Below, piece after piece: positions 22,381 through 22,382 of a stretch of 22,382 nucleotides of DNA. The translations under genes were made by a program, and so were the position numbers. The DNA is taken from positions 1-22,382 of the IMG/VR virus record IMGVR_UViG_3300011115_000156. The stretch is one strand, 5' to 3'. Positions within the stretch are counted from its first letter, which is position 1; the number at the start of each line of letters is the position of its first letter. Source of the stretch: a virus. Below the pieces are notes generated by a model that was not told the DNA's origin, searched no databases, and saw only the letters and a program-made list of their open reading frames with translations.

Positions 22381-22382
22381 AT

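Overview
The window looks like part of a tailed bacteriophage (or closely related phage-plasmid) genome. It carries a very large polyvalent virion-type protein on the + strand. A tightly packed, almost gap-free replication, recombination and accessory block lies on the - strand, with ATGA/TTGA start-stop overlaps, strong AGGAG-type ribosome sites and many proteins under 110 aa. No ribosomal, tRNA or bacterial housekeeping gene is visible. The Shine-Dalgarno sites and protein families point to a Gram-negative, probably proteobacterial, host; the exact host cannot be read from the sequence. Family names below come from motif recognition only, because no database search was run.

Layout. (1) 1-4912, + strand: the 3' part of a giant polyvalent protein with an LPD38-like C-terminus, open at the left window edge. 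(2) 4913-5043: convergent intergenic region with two hairpins. (3) 5044-9838, - strand: primase-helicase (archaeo-eukaryotic primase plus DUF927-like ATPase), a small unknown protein, an HTH regulator, a probable ssDNA-binding protein with an acidic tail, and a coiled-coil Gp157-like protein. (4) 9910-15505: SNF2-type helicase, small HNH protein, Cas4/RecB-like nuclease with four cysteines, HExxH metallopeptidase, family A DNA polymerase, two unknown small proteins and a VRR-NUC nuclease. (5) 15514-18175: small unknown proteins, a 403/399-aa unknown protein, a winged-helix protein and a small membrane protein. (6) 18222-18957: five coupled micro-genes of 30-60 aa, four of them too short for a usual 60-codon ORF cutoff. 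(7) 19006-22259: a class II glutamine amidotransferase-like protein and a 695-aa amidoligase (glutamine-synthetase fold) with a Cys-rich segment and a 13-residue Asp run. The end of one more gene lies at the right edge.

How they fit together. Region 3-4 is a nearly self-sufficient replisome: primase-helicase, SSB-like protein, PolA, SNF2 helicase and several nucleases. Transcription of the - strand genes would start to the right of the window and be re-initiated internally. A good sigma70-like promoter with a dyad in its spacer lies at 18196-18225, and a related dyad lies at 9860-9875, which suggests a common regulator; the HTH and winged-helix proteins encoded here are candidates.

The most interesting system is the amidoligase and glutamine amidotransferase pair. 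It is predicted to make amide or peptide-like bonds on an unknown substrate. Its genes are separated by repeated hairpin, U-run and Shine-Dalgarno cassettes.
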